Shown: positions 7,634 through 15,768 of the stretch, one piece after another | Layout: each line of letters starts with the position of its first letter | Numbering within the stretch: position 1 is the stretch's first letter | From: Deltaproteobacteria bacterium | GTDB lineage: Bacteria; Desulfobacterota; Desulfobacteria; Desulfobacterales; JAUVGT01 | Length of the DNA stretch: 28,514 nt | Reading direction: 5' to 3' | Assembly (NCBI GenBank): GCA_030593645.1 | Contig: JAUVGT010000004.1 | Span: forward strand, 1-28,514 | Made by a program: the position numbers and the translations under genes | The notes under the pieces: model-generated | Told to the model about the DNA's origin: nothing | Seen by the model: the letters and a program-made list of their open reading frames with translations, nothing else | Databases searched by the model: none

Positions 7634-8356
7634 CTAAAGATTATTAACAACCTCCTGTTGAATATCAACCAAAGTTCCCTCTGATACGGCATTGAACAAT
7701 TCAATGACATCGGTATTTTTCATTCGAATACATCCGTGGGATGCCGGTGTTCCGATGAGTCCTTCTTCGGGTGTGCCGTGTATGTAAATATACCGGGCCC
7801 TGGAATCAATACCTGTTCCTTTATTAACGTCTTGTTCCAACCCTTCTAACCACATAATTCGCGTGGTGACAAAATCTTCTTCTGAATCGGTTTTATCTTT
7901 AGTGATAACCGCTGTTTTACCGGTATTCTTTCTTGCTTTAAATATAATTCCCGTATCCGCGCCCGCCCCTATTTTTGCCGTGATCATATGAATTCCAAGC
8001 GGCGTTTTATTACTTCCCGCTTTACTGCCGTAACCGTATTTTGAAGCCGAAACTGGAAACTTTTTTACGATCCGGGTATCCTTAATCAGCCACAATTCCT
8101 GTTTTGAAATATCAACAAGGATCACGTAATCCGCTTTCTTTAATTCAAAATGATCCCGCAGCCTCTCGATGGCCTGGTCAAGTGTTATGGGTTCCCCATG
8201 CAAGCGATACGCCTCCTTTGAATCATCAGCATATATTCCCGGACACAATATAGTAACAAAAAAAATGCACGGAATGCATAGCCGTATAGTTTGTTTCAAA
8301 CACGGATATACCCTGGAAACAGGGTATCGAGAAATTAATGCAAATGGTGTGATCAT
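7634..8356 (-). CDS. L,D-transpeptidase (YkuD domain), exported
   Basis: A periplasmic cell-wall enzyme of the YkuD family, which makes 3-3 peptidoglycan cross-links or attaches proteins to diaminopimelate. The 240-residue frame has the full catalytic signature: His193 in YIHGTPEEG, then Ser206-His207-Gly208-Cys209-Ile-Arg211 (SHGCIR), with Cys209 the nucleophile. The catalytic domain spans about 75-235. The predicted signal peptide does not begin at the annotated ATG, which has a weak ribosome site. A TTG at codon 20 (8299-8297) would give a tidy signal, KQTIRLCIPCIFFVTILCPG followed by an IYA cleavage site. A perfect hairpin (8308-8327) lies just before that TTG. The true start is therefore uncertain. 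Confidence 0.87.
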   Translation of the reverse strand: MITPFALISRYPVSRVYPCLKQTIRLCIPCIFFVTILCPGIYADDSKEAYRLHGEPITLDQAIERLRDHFELKKADYVILVDISKQELWLIKDTRIVKKFPVSASKYGYGSKAGSNKTPLGIHMITAKIGAGADTGIIFKARKNTGKTAVITKDKTDSEEDFVTTRIMWLEGLEQDVNKGTGIDSRARYIYIHGTPEEGLIGTPASHGCIRMKNTDVIELFNAVSEGTLVDIQQEVVNNL

Positions 8357-8401
8357 AAAACAGCCAATCTCAAAAATAGTGATTTATATTTACGCGAACC
8401 C

Positions 8402-8565
8402 TTAGGGCTCGCGCAAAAATAACTTCACATTTTAAGGGGCGAATCATCCCATTCGACTGCGTTACAAAAGCTTGAAATATGCTTGATATTTCTCCGCTTT
8501 TGCGCCTTGCCGCCTGGGCGCCTCGACCCTTAAAATTTGTGAATTTATTTTTACGCGAACCCTTA
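8402..8565. repeat. MITE-like inverted-repeat element overlapping a gene end
   Basis: A 164-bp non-coding element with imperfect terminal inverted repeats of about 40 bp. The left end reads TTAGGGCTCGCGCAAAAATA, and the right end reversed reads TAAGGGTTCGCGTAAAAATA. Both continue through a TTCACA block and a TTTTAAGGG block. An extra right-type end (8381-8404, ATTTACGCGAACCCTTA) abuts the left end, suggesting a partial second copy or tandem ends. The rightmost three bases are the TAA stop of the Sel1-repeat gene. No transposase gene is within it. Confidence 0.8.
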
Positions 8566-9315
8566 CTTATTATCTTTCATCCAGTCTTCAGCCAGTTTTC
8601 TGGCCTTTGACAAATCACTTGCGGACATCACTTTATCAAGTTTACTACTTTCAACAATCGATTTAAAATGCTTCCATTTTTTTGCTGCAATGATATACCA
8701 TTTTTGAGCCAGAACAAGGTTCTTTTTTGTACCCCTGCCGTCCCGGTGCATATTACCAAAAGAATATTGAGCATCAGCCAGGTCCTGATTCGCCGCCCTT
8801 CCATACAGGCTGAATGCTTCTTTATCATTTTTCGAAACGCCTTTCCCGTTCTCATAAAACCCACCCAGCCTGTATTGGGATACCGGGTCTTCTTTTTTTA
8901 CTGCCATTTTATAATAACCGGCTGCTTTTTTATAATCAATTTTAACATATTCGCCGGTTTCATATTTAAATCCTATGATATATTGTGCTTTTGTATTTCC
9001 ATTCTCAGCTGACAGGGTAAACCATTTTACAGCCTGATTCAGATCTTTTTTTAAACCGAGTCCTCTTTCATGCATATATCCAACTTCATACTGGGCGTCA
9101 ACATGGCCTTTTTCCGCGGCTTTTTTAAAATATCCGGCAGCTTTTTTTAAATTCTGTGATACTCCCTGCCCAAGCATGTATCTGATACCCAGATGATAAA
9201 GAGCCTGTGTATCGCCCGTGGCAGCCTTTGATTCCAAATCTTTAATGGTTGTACCAAACACGCTGGAACATGACAGAAAAGATATGATGATAAAAAAAAT
9301 GATGTTTTTTTTCAT
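8563..9315 (-). CDS. Sel1-like repeat protein, exported
   Basis: A 250-residue secreted or periplasmic alpha-solenoid protein. After an N-terminal hydrophobic signal (about 1-21, FFIIISFLSCSSVFG; either signal peptidase I cleavage or a loose lipobox at Cys16), there are about five 36-residue Sel1/TPR units. They carry recurring signatures such as AQYEVGYMHERGLGLKKD, AQYSFGNMHRDGRGTKKN and SQYRLGGFYENGKGVSKN, spanning about 28-210. A short charged tail ends KDNK. Sel1 proteins usually serve as protein-protein scaffolds; the partner here is unknown. A GGGG ribosome site lies 10 bases before the ATG. The stop codon TAA is the terminal triplet of the flanking MITE-like element, so the original C-terminus may have been altered by that insertion. 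Confidence 0.88.
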   Translation of the reverse strand: MKKNIIFFIIISFLSCSSVFGTTIKDLESKAATGDTQALYHLGIRYMLGQGVSQNLKKAAGYFKKAAEKGHVDAQYEVGYMHERGLGLKKDLNQAVKWFTLSAENGNTKAQYIIGFKYETGEYVKIDYKKAAGYYKMAVKKEDPVSQYRLGGFYENGKGVSKNDKEAFSLYGRAANQDLADAQYSFGNMHRDGRGTKKNLVLAQKWYIIAAKKWKHFKSIVESSKLDKVMSASDLSKARKLAEDWMKDNK

Positions 9316-9447
9316 ATGCCAGTTACCCCTTTAATTAAGTGATAAAAATGGTCCATACTCATGGATTAGAATTGATTTTATTGAAATTATAACTAAATAT
9401 TACCACTTTTTGGCCCATGATTCAATTTATATATTCATACCCCTTAT

Positions 9448-9476
9448 TTGACTTTCTTGATAATATTTCATATTCT
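9448..9476 (+). promoter_or_regulatory. Sigma-70-type promoter for the zinc-ribbon potassium channel gene
   Basis: TTGACT (9448-9453), a 17-bp spacer and TATTCT (9471-9476). That is five of six at -35 and four of six at -10. It lies about 57 bp before the channel ATG. A copy of the AAACCACTTC motif (9504-9513) would lie in the leader. Confidence 0.4.
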
Positions 9477-9532
9477 TCAATAGATTACAGAAGAAAGATT
9501 TTAAAACCACTTCTATTAACAGGAGAGATATT

Positions 9533-10360
9533 ATGCCCAATGGTTTTCGTGAAACCCTTCAGTTTTATCTGATCGATTGTAATACCATTTTCGGCAAACT
9601 GATCGACATCTCAATTATCATCCTGAATTTAATCATATGTGCTCTTTTTGTGCTTGAGACGTACGATATTTCCGATAATACTCTCGCGTTGATATGGAAA
9701 ATTGAGATGGTTATCATCATTTTTTTTGTTATCGAATATATTGCAAGACTATACGCGGCAAAAAACAGGATAAAACAATTATTGGATATTTACAGTGTTA
9801 TCGATCTTGTCGCCATCCTCCCGACACTTTCAATATTAATACTGCCGATATTCGGTATAACACTCGATATAAGTTTTATTAAAATGCTCAGGGCTGTAAG
9901 AGTATTTAGAATATTCAGATTCTTAAGATTTACAGCTGATGCGGATTTCTTCTTTGGAAGTATTACAACATCATTACTCAGAGCACTCAGATTAATTTTT
10001 ACGATATTAATGATTTTCTTTATTTCATCCGGGTTATTTTACTATGTTGAAAATCAGATCAACCCGGGTGTTCATACTTTCGGAGATGCCTTTTACTTTA
10101 CTGTTGTTGCCCTTACCACAGTCGGATTCGGAGACATTGTACCCCTTTCTGAAGCCGGCAAGTGGGTTACTGTACTTATGATTTTATCCGGTATCATTCT
10201 TATTCCGTGGCAAGTAAGCCAGATTATCAAAGAATGGTTTCATATATCATTCAAAAAAAATGTGATATGCAAAACCTGCGGTCTAAAATATCACGACAAG
10301 GACGCCTCCCATTGTAAATCATGCGGAGACGTGATCTACCAGGAATATGACGGCAACTGA
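9533..10360 (+). CDS. Voltage-gated-type potassium channel with C-terminal zinc ribbon
   Basis: A 275-residue inner-membrane cation channel of the six-TM ion-transport family. Helices S1-S3 occupy about 25-110. S4 carries five arginines at every third position (120, 123, 126, 129, 132; MLRAVRVFRIFRFLRF), a complete voltage-sensor pattern. The pore loop holds the potassium selectivity filter TVGFGD at 196-201, followed by the S6 helix to about 228. The cytoplasmic tail is unusual: instead of an RCK or cyclic-nucleotide domain it ends in a small zinc ribbon with Cys246/Cys249 and Cys261/Cys264. AGGAGAG stands before the ATG. The next gene on the same strand also starts with a zinc ribbon. Potassium selectivity is inferred from the filter. 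Confidence 0.9.
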   Translation: MPNGFRETLQFYLIDCNTIFGKLIDISIIILNLIICALFVLETYDISDNTLALIWKIEMVIIIFFVIEYIARLYAAKNRIKQLLDIYSVIDLVAILPTLSILILPIFGITLDISFIKMLRAVRVFRIFRFLRFTADADFFFGSITTSLLRALRLIFTILMIFFISSGLFYYVENQINPGVHTFGDAFYFTVVALTTVGFGDIVPLSEAGKWVTVLMILSGIILIPWQVSQIIKEWFHISFKKNVICKTCGLKYHDKDASHCKSCGDVIYQEYDGN

Positions 10361-10392
10361 TTTCAATGCAGTATCAATAACGTTCTTAACCC

Positions 10393-10411
10393 GATAAACA
10401 GAAGGTTTATC
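10393..10411 (+). other. Stem-loop after the potassium channel gene
   Basis: GATAAAC, a 5-base loop and GTTTATC form a perfect 7-bp stem 33 bp after the channel stop codon. The bases after it (TTCGAAAAATC) are not a T-run, so it may only be a weak terminator or an mRNA 3'-end stabiliser. Confidence 0.3.
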
Positions 10412-10610
10412 TTCGAAAAATCTTCTGCAGCGGCTTTGATTATCGACATCTTTTTTTCCCATCTGTCTGCAGCTGAACTCAAGTTCTGTTTAATCGGGAT
10501 ATACAACAAAATTCATTGATTTTAATACTTTATAATGGTATACAGGGTAGAGACACTTTGATACTTCATATTTGATAAGGTTTCCATCAATACAAAAACG
10601 GATTATTACT

Positions 10611-11411
10611 ATGGCCAGTGAACAATCCAATCATAAAGTATGTCCAAAGTGCGGATATGTCCGCACCCCTGCTGACCAAACCCCCCCATGGCAATGCCCG
10701 AAATGTCAGATCGCATATGATAAGTACAGTGATTCTGATCAAGGGTATACAGTGGCGCCGCTGCCCACAACTCCGAGACCCGATGAAGCATCCCAAAGCG
10801 CAGCTTCATCAAAACCGACTTCTTCTATTATTTTTCTTTTAGTTATATTGTTCATTGTCGGCGCCGGCTATGCAGGCTATTCATTTTACAAGACGATGTC
10901 TTCTTATGGCTCCGATATTGTTACAATTTATATTGACAATTCATGTCCTCCATGTGAACAGGCCATTGAACTTTTGAAAGAATATGAGATTGAATACTTC
11001 GAGTTTAATATCAGCGAATCAGACGATAACCTGCTGGAATATATCAAAGCCGGAGGAGAAAACGAATTACCGTTAACCGTGATCGGCAGGCATAAAATAG
11101 AGGGGTATGATGAACAGCGTCTTCGGAAACTATTATCTGGTTTATTAGATGATGATCACCTGGAATACGTAACAGAAGTCATTCTTTTTGCAAGACCGAA
11201 TTGCGGCGAATGCGCGAAAGTCAAAGAATTTTTAACCGCGAATGATATCGAGTATACTGAATACGATATTAGTATATCGATGAAGGGGCAAAGGAAATTT
11301 AGGAAATATGGTGAAGGAGATGTACCCTTAACGATTATTGGGAATAAACGAATAAGAGGTTATTATTTAGAACAGATAAGAATAGTTTTAGAAGACAATG
11401 GATTGATGTAG
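10611..11411 (+). CDS. Membrane-anchored zinc-ribbon protein with two glutaredoxin-like domains
   Basis: A 266-residue protein with an unusual domain order. An N-terminal zinc ribbon (Cys11/Cys14 and Cys29/Cys32, CPKCGY and CPKC) is followed by a Pro/Ser-rich linker, one TM helix (about 72-93), and two glutaredoxin/thioredoxin-like domains. The first (about 102-178) has a CPPC active site (112-115) and cis-Pro LPLTVIG. The second (about 187-262) has CGEC (198-201) and VPLTIIG. Positive charges before the TM suggest that the ribbon is cytoplasmic and the redox domains periplasmic, which is an inference. The likely role is thiol-disulphide exchange with an unknown partner. The frame is open upstream to a TTG at 10572, but neither start has a strong ribosome site. 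It follows the zinc-ribbon channel gene with a 250-bp gap. Confidence 0.8.
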   Translation: MASEQSNHKVCPKCGYVRTPADQTPPWQCPKCQIAYDKYSDSDQGYTVAPLPTTPRPDEASQSAASSKPTSSIIFLLVILFIVGAGYAGYSFYKTMSSYGSDIVTIYIDNSCPPCEQAIELLKEYEIEYFEFNISESDDNLLEYIKAGGENELPLTVIGRHKIEGYDEQRLRKLLSGLLDDDHLEYVTEVILFARPNCGECAKVKEFLTANDIEYTEYDISISMKGQRKFRKYGEGDVPLTIIGNKRIRGYYLEQIRIVLEDNGLM

Positions 11412-11444
11412 TCTTAAACCCGATAGGAGGTTTTGAAACCATTG

Positions 11445-12581
11445 TCAGCCTTCTTGTATGGTCTCGATATATTCGACACCTCTTTTTTTAAGCCCTTTGA
11501 TAATATATTTCACACATTCGGGGTGTTTACCGATATACTCGGGTGGAGAAATTCCTTTTTGTTTATACATACCCTTTGCAAGCATTCTTAATACAGTCGT
11601 CGCGGTATACCCTGTTGTCCTTGCCATTGAATGCACCCCTGTTTTTTCATTATACCTATCAAGGAGGTCGTATGTAAATAGTATCTTCTTCCCATTTTTC
11701 ATTCCCTGGACTGTTACCTGCATCACTGTAATATCTGCCTCACCCCTCTCCAGTTTCCATTTCGGGAAAAGCATTTTCGAAGTAAATTCGAGCGGGCTTA
11801 TTTTTGTTCCGTTCATTTCAATCACATCTTCGCTGAAGAAACCCGTCTCCCGCAGGACATTTATTTTTTCGATGTGCCCGGGATAACGCAGCGTTTTTTC
11901 TTTCATATATGGTATATTGAGTGTTGTTGCCAAAGTACGAAGGCCGTCTGTATTAAATGCCTCCAGCGTATCTGTGCCGGGCAGCGTGATATATTCAGGA
12001 TCACTGAGTGCCGGTCTTGAAACACGTTTCCCGTTTTCCACAAAATAGGCGGGTCTGATGTATTCCTCGATTACATCCGCGGGTGAAAATACAGCTTTGT
12101 ATTCCCAGGGCCATTCTCTTTTCACCGGTAAACCACCCACATATATCAAGACGGATTCACAGGAATCCATTTGTGAAGACGCGTGCGCGGTCAAAATATT
12201 GCTCATGCCCGGTGCCACACCACAGTCAACAATAACAGTCACGTCATTTTCTTTTGCCAGGTCATCCAGGAGGAATGGATCTTCAGGGAAAAACGCGATA
12301 TCCACAACATTTTTTTCCAATTCGATCAGACTTTTTAATGTCTTGAAGCCCATGAATCCTGGGACCGCGCTGATAAATATATCATATTCGGCAGCAAGTT
12401 TCTGAAGAACTTCAGGACTTGATACATCACATTGAACAGTGCTGATCTGTCCGAACTTATCAAGTTTTTTTAAAGCTGTTTCACTGATATCTGCCACACT
12501 GACTGAAAGTCCTGAATCTTCTGCAAGATCCATCGCCATAGGTGCTCCGACAAGACCTGCTCCGAGTATCATTATTTTCAT
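11445..12581 (-). CDS. Saccharopine dehydrogenase family oxidoreductase (Lys9/carboxynorspermidine dehydrogenase-like)
   Basis: A 378-residue NAD(P)-dependent oxidoreductase. The N-terminal Rossmann fold opens MKIMILGAGLVGAPMA, with GxGxxG at 7-12 and an acidic VADIS end to the second strand. The family landmark DCGVAPGMSN lies near 118-127, and the C-terminal dimer/substrate domain follows. Family members work on saccharopine, carboxynorspermidine or related secondary amines formed from an amino acid and an oxo acid. The substrate here is not fixed by the sequence. CAGGAG precedes the ATG. It lies 78 bp downstream of the CDF transporter gene on the same strand, possibly in one transcript, and converges on the glutaredoxin-domain gene. 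Confidence 0.82.
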   Translation of the reverse strand: MKIMILGAGLVGAPMAMDLAEDSGLSVSVADISETALKKLDKFGQISTVQCDVSSPEVLQKLAAEYDIFISAVPGFMGFKTLKSLIELEKNVVDIAFFPEDPFLLDDLAKENDVTVIVDCGVAPGMSNILTAHASSQMDSCESVLIYVGGLPVKREWPWEYKAVFSPADVIEEYIRPAYFVENGKRVSRPALSDPEYITLPGTDTLEAFNTDGLRTLATTLNIPYMKEKTLRYPGHIEKINVLRETGFFSEDVIEMNGTKISPLEFTSKMLFPKWKLERGEADITVMQVTVQGMKNGKKILFTYDLLDRYNEKTGVHSMARTTGYTATTVLRMLAKGMYKQKGISPPEYIGKHPECVKYIIKGLKKRGVEYIETIQEG

Positions 12582-12659
12582 TGGTATTATACTCCTGGGT
12601 AAATGAATGGGTTTATCACCGGTTTCATTATTCTCAATTGCCGCAAATTGAAGCCTGTT

Positions 12660-13568
12660 CTAATCTTTCAAATCCGGCTCAAAAAAGAGCCATACGACCA
12701 TTGGAAACATTTTCTTAAATTCAATTTCGCATTTATTAATCTTGCTGATCAGTAACTCAGCCGCTTCCATTTTTATCATTTTCACCTTGACAGCCACCAT
12801 TACATCTTTTCCAAGCTGCAGCGTAAGTATATTGAAAACACGGTCAATTGAATTTTGTTTTTCGAAAAACGTTATCATTTGCTTTTTTTGGTACGGTTCT
12901 ACACCCTGACCGATTAAGAGCGCCTGAACTTCTATCCCGATAAAAACCGCAATAATCACAAGTAAAACACCGATGCTGATGCTGCCCATGGCATCATACA
13001 CGGAATTTCCTGTAATCATTGTTAGAACAACCGCAATTAACGCGAAAACAAGACCAAGCAGGGCCGCGAGATCTTCACCAAATACAACCAGGAGCTCACT
13101 CTGGCGTGTTTCTTTAAACCATTTAAAAAGGCTTCTGCCGCGCCTTTCCTTATTTACTTCCCGCAGACAGCCCCACATTGAGACACTTTCCGCTATGATC
13201 GAAAATACAAGCACTCCCACTGCAACATAGGGCCAGTTTAAAGGTTCATGATTTTGATATTTATGAATTCCTTCATAAATAGAATAAAGACCGCCCATAC
13301 TAAATAAAATCAGGGCCACAAGAAATGACCAGAAATAGACAGCCTTCCCATAACCCAGAGGAAAATCAGGAGAGGGGGGACGTTTTGAGTGTTTCATTCC
13401 CACCAGCAATAATATCTGATTTCCACTGTCTGCCATTGAATGGATCGCTTCCGCCATCATAGCACCTGAACCCGTGAGTATGGCGGCAATCAATTTTGCT
13501 ATGAATATTGACAGGTTCGCGCCCAGGGCAAAAAAAATACTCTTTGTGGAATCAGCACCATGTGACAT
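12660..13568 (-). CDS. Cation diffusion facilitator (CDF) transporter, ZnT9-like
   Basis: A 302-residue inner-membrane divalent metal/proton antiporter of the CDF family, with about six TM helices and a short C-terminal cytoplasmic domain. TM2 has the metal-site motif HSMADSGNQ (His43, Asp47), followed by GMKHSKRPPSPDFPLGYGK, strongly like the SLC30A9/ZnT9 branch. In TM5 the usual HxxxD is replaced by GEDLAALLG (Glu165-Asp166), again as in ZnT9-type proteins. I chose the ATG at 13568 because AAGGAG stands in front of it; a longer frame to 13622 would read through that site. Zn2+ is a guess from family; Mn, Fe or Co are possible. Confidence 0.88.
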   Translation of the reverse strand: MSHGADSTKSIFFALGANLSIFIAKLIAAILTGSGAMMAEAIHSMADSGNQILLLVGMKHSKRPPSPDFPLGYGKAVYFWSFLVALILFSMGGLYSIYEGIHKYQNHEPLNWPYVAVGVLVFSIIAESVSMWGCLREVNKERRGRSLFKWFKETRQSELLVVFGEDLAALLGLVFALIAVVLTMITGNSVYDAMGSISIGVLLVIIAVFIGIEVQALLIGQGVEPYQKKQMITFFEKQNSIDRVFNILTLQLGKDVMVAVKVKMIKMEAAELLISKINKCEIEFKKMFPMVVWLFFEPDLKD

Positions 13569-13730
13569 AATGGGTATCTCCTTTTCTATCTGTTTGTAGC
13601 AGATAATGAATGCCGAAGACAAGAGTAAAAAAATGGGAATAGTGTCAGGTTGATCGGTCTGGGCCAGGGAGGCAAGGATTCAAGAACTAACCTCGAATTA
13701 CACTGAATACACTGTTTTTATGGATCAGCC

Positions 13731-14207
13731 CTATTGGACAGAACCCTTATCATCTTTTATCCTGTATTTCTTATTTTTCACGCGTATAAAATACAAATCC
13801 TTTTCCTCTTCAATAGATTTAGATATCTTCATGAGCCCGCGTTCCACAAACTTGACCCTCTCCCCGCAGTAGTGCATATAAAGATTATCACCCTTCATGA
13901 ACAGCTGATCCGGGCTCAGTTTGATATGTTCTCCGGTATTAAGCACCAGTGTAATATCATTTTCCAGTATCACATCAAAAACAAACAGGGCCGTATCTTC
14001 ATAGGGAAAATAAACCTTTTCTTTGTATTCTCCATGTTCCTGCTCAAGGAAATAACCTTGACTGTCTCTTTGGATCGCGGAATGGAAAAAAGTGATTATT
14101 TTCTTATGCTCAAACGCGCCGTACTGATTATACCAGCGGCCGTTTTTATCCAGGCGGAATACAGCATCTTCTTTTGGGATCACACGTTCTTTGATTTTTT
14201 CTGTCAT
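13731..14207 (-). CDS. Conserved protein of unknown function (DUF1285/DUF4505-like)
   Basis: A 158-residue soluble protein without signal peptide or TM helix. It opens with a charged segment and then DKNGRWYNQYGAFEH, IITFFHSAIQRDSQGYF and VYFPYEDTALFVFDV. This layout (a W/Y-rich residue block followed by an xRDxxGxY block) resembles the DUF1285/DUF4505 families. That match is from memory and is moderate. No catalytic motif is evident. An AGGG ribosome site precedes the ATG. It is the first of three minus-strand genes (with the CDF transporter and the dehydrogenase) that may be co-transcribed, although the 162-bp gap before the CDF gene leaves room for a separate promoter. Confidence 0.7.
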   Translation of the reverse strand: MTEKIKERVIPKEDAVFRLDKNGRWYNQYGAFEHKKIITFFHSAIQRDSQGYFLEQEHGEYKEKVYFPYEDTALFVFDVILENDITLVLNTGEHIKLSPDQLFMKGDNLYMHYCGERVKFVERGLMKISKSIEEEKDLYFIRVKNKKYRIKDDKGSVQ

Positions 14208-14315
14208 TATATATCCCTATTTTGCGTTGAACCTATCTTAAGAATGTGGCATAAACGCCATCATTTTTTCAAATAAAAACAGATCGAGTTCACCCTTTCT
14301 TATTTATTTGTGTGA

Positions 14316-15086
14316 CTACTTTAAAAAATACTTCATATAAACAATCGTTTCAATTGTTGCGAACAGGTTCATAAGCGAATGTAGCCCGATCGGAAGGAGT
14401 ATCGAATTGCTTTTTAACCTTACATAACCAAGCAGTAACCCAAAAAGAAATATGGTCACGATGTGATAAATTTCATACTGTGTGTGAATTGAAGCCCATA
14501 CAAGCGACGTGACAATAATCGCCCATACCGGCCCTGCTTTTGAATATTGGATCCCCTTAAATATAAACCCCCGGAACAGCACCTCTTCATACAATGGGGC
14601 AGCAACAATTAGAGCCAACCAGAGCAAGGGAACAAATCCGGCCGAGCTGTACGTATCTACAGCCCACTCGGGAACGATATCATGACCCGATAGATAAGCA
14701 ACCAGGTCAGAACATATCACACACAATATAAAAATCCCTATCCATTTTAATGCAATATGAGGTTCAACCCGATACCAGGAAAAATATTCTTTAATCGTAA
14801 TACCTTTCTTCAACCAGGCAAAAAATACAAGCGGTCCGATAATAAATGGCGCAGTAATTAAAGCCACCATCGACATCATCAATCCATTCGATTCCACAGT
14901 CTTCGCATACATTTCTATATCTATTTCAGGACTCCATCTTTTTATTATTATGAAAATAAGAAAAATACTGATCGTTTGGATGATAATTAACATCACGACA
15001 ACAATTACTGAAAAACCAATTGTCGCCCAAAAACCCCAGGGAACAGATTGCTGTTCATACGGCAGTTCAGGAGGTATTCCATTCAT
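14316..15086 (-). CDS. CPBP-family intramembrane glutamic protease (CAAX/Abi type)
   Basis: A 256-residue multi-TM protein of the CPBP (Rce1-like) family. All three active-site motifs are present: EExxxR as Glu167-Glu168-Arg172 (YEEVLFRGF), a FxxxH-like motif ending at His201 (WASIHTQYE), and HxxxN as His236-Asn240 (LHSLMN). About eight TM helices are predicted between 20 and 255. Bacterial members process membrane proteins or peptides; some give bacteriocin self-immunity. The substrate is unknown. The start has an AAAGGAT site and lies 15 bp after the stop of the LysE gene, so the two are very likely co-transcribed. Confidence 0.88.
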   Translation of the reverse strand: MNGIPPELPYEQQSVPWGFWATIGFSVIVVVMLIIIQTISIFLIFIIIKRWSPEIDIEMYAKTVESNGLMMSMVALITAPFIIGPLVFFAWLKKGITIKEYFSWYRVEPHIALKWIGIFILCVICSDLVAYLSGHDIVPEWAVDTYSSAGFVPLLWLALIVAAPLYEEVLFRGFIFKGIQYSKAGPVWAIIVTSLVWASIHTQYEIYHIVTIFLFGLLLGYVRLKSNSILLPIGLHSLMNLFATIETIVYMKYFLK

Positions 15087-15101
15087 TTGTGTTATCCTTT
15101 C

Positions 15102-15716
15102 TTATTGGGATAGCAGCTTCAAACCATCATGAAAAAGCAGACACGCAAACAGACAAAGCATAAAACCCAAAAACCGCATAATATAAATATATATATTTCC
15201 CTTTAAAAACGCTCGGGATCGTCCGACCACCACAGCCAGAGTAATTTTTGATGCTACCAGAAGAAAATAAAAACTTAAAACAAATAGTGCGGCCGCCATG
15301 AGACCATGTTTTGAGGCTTTTATCATGGTCGGAGCACCCACACTAAGCCAGAAAAGATAAGGATGCGGACTTAATGCGTTGACAAAAATTCCTTTTCTCA
15401 AAGACTGTGGCTGAATATCATCCAAATCAATCTGCACACCCTTCACACGAATACTTTGATAACCAAGATATAACACCATAAAACCGCCAAAAATAGAAAT
15501 TATCCCAAGAACGGCATTAAAATTGGAAAGTCTTGACAGTATAAACAGGGTGAAAATAATTATGGGCAGATCCGTCATTATCGGGGCCATTGCCACCTTT
15601 ATACCGGCTTTTATGTTATATTGCAGCGTCTCTGTGATTACAAGCGTCAGCAGCGGTCCGGGCGCAAAGCCTGACGAAAGTCCAAGCACCATTCCATATA
15701 CCAGAAAACTCAACAT
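15102..15716 (-). CDS. LysE/RhtB family exporter
   Basis: A 204-residue inner-membrane exporter of the LysE superfamily (amino acids or similar small solutes). It has the N-terminal LysE signature GLSSGFAPGPLLTLVITE near 11-28, followed by five further hydrophobic helices. The substrate-specific subgroup cannot be named. AAAGGATATGA precedes the ATG. It lies 88 bp downstream of the hemolysin-III gene and 15 bp upstream of the CPBP protease gene. A small 21-bp tandem repeat occupies the gap upstream. A second LysE-family gene sits at 17781-18395. The two proteins differ enough in sequence that a recent duplication is unlikely. Confidence 0.88.
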   Translation of the reverse strand: MLSFLVYGMVLGLSSGFAPGPLLTLVITETLQYNIKAGIKVAMAPIMTDLPIIIFTLFILSRLSNFNAVLGIISIFGGFMVLYLGYQSIRVKGVQIDLDDIQPQSLRKGIFVNALSPHPYLFWLSVGAPTMIKASKHGLMAAALFVLSFYFLLVASKITLAVVVGRSRAFLKGNIYIYIMRFLGFMLCLFACLLFHDGLKLLSQ

Positions 15717-15768
15717 TCATATCCTTTCGTTGTAATATAGACCACGCGAAGCGTCTTCCATATTCGGA

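Noticed and set aside
10572..10610. Upstream TTG start for the tandem glutaredoxin protein
   Set aside because: No ribosome site precedes it and the added residues show no motif; the ATG at 10611 puts the zinc ribbon at the N-terminus.
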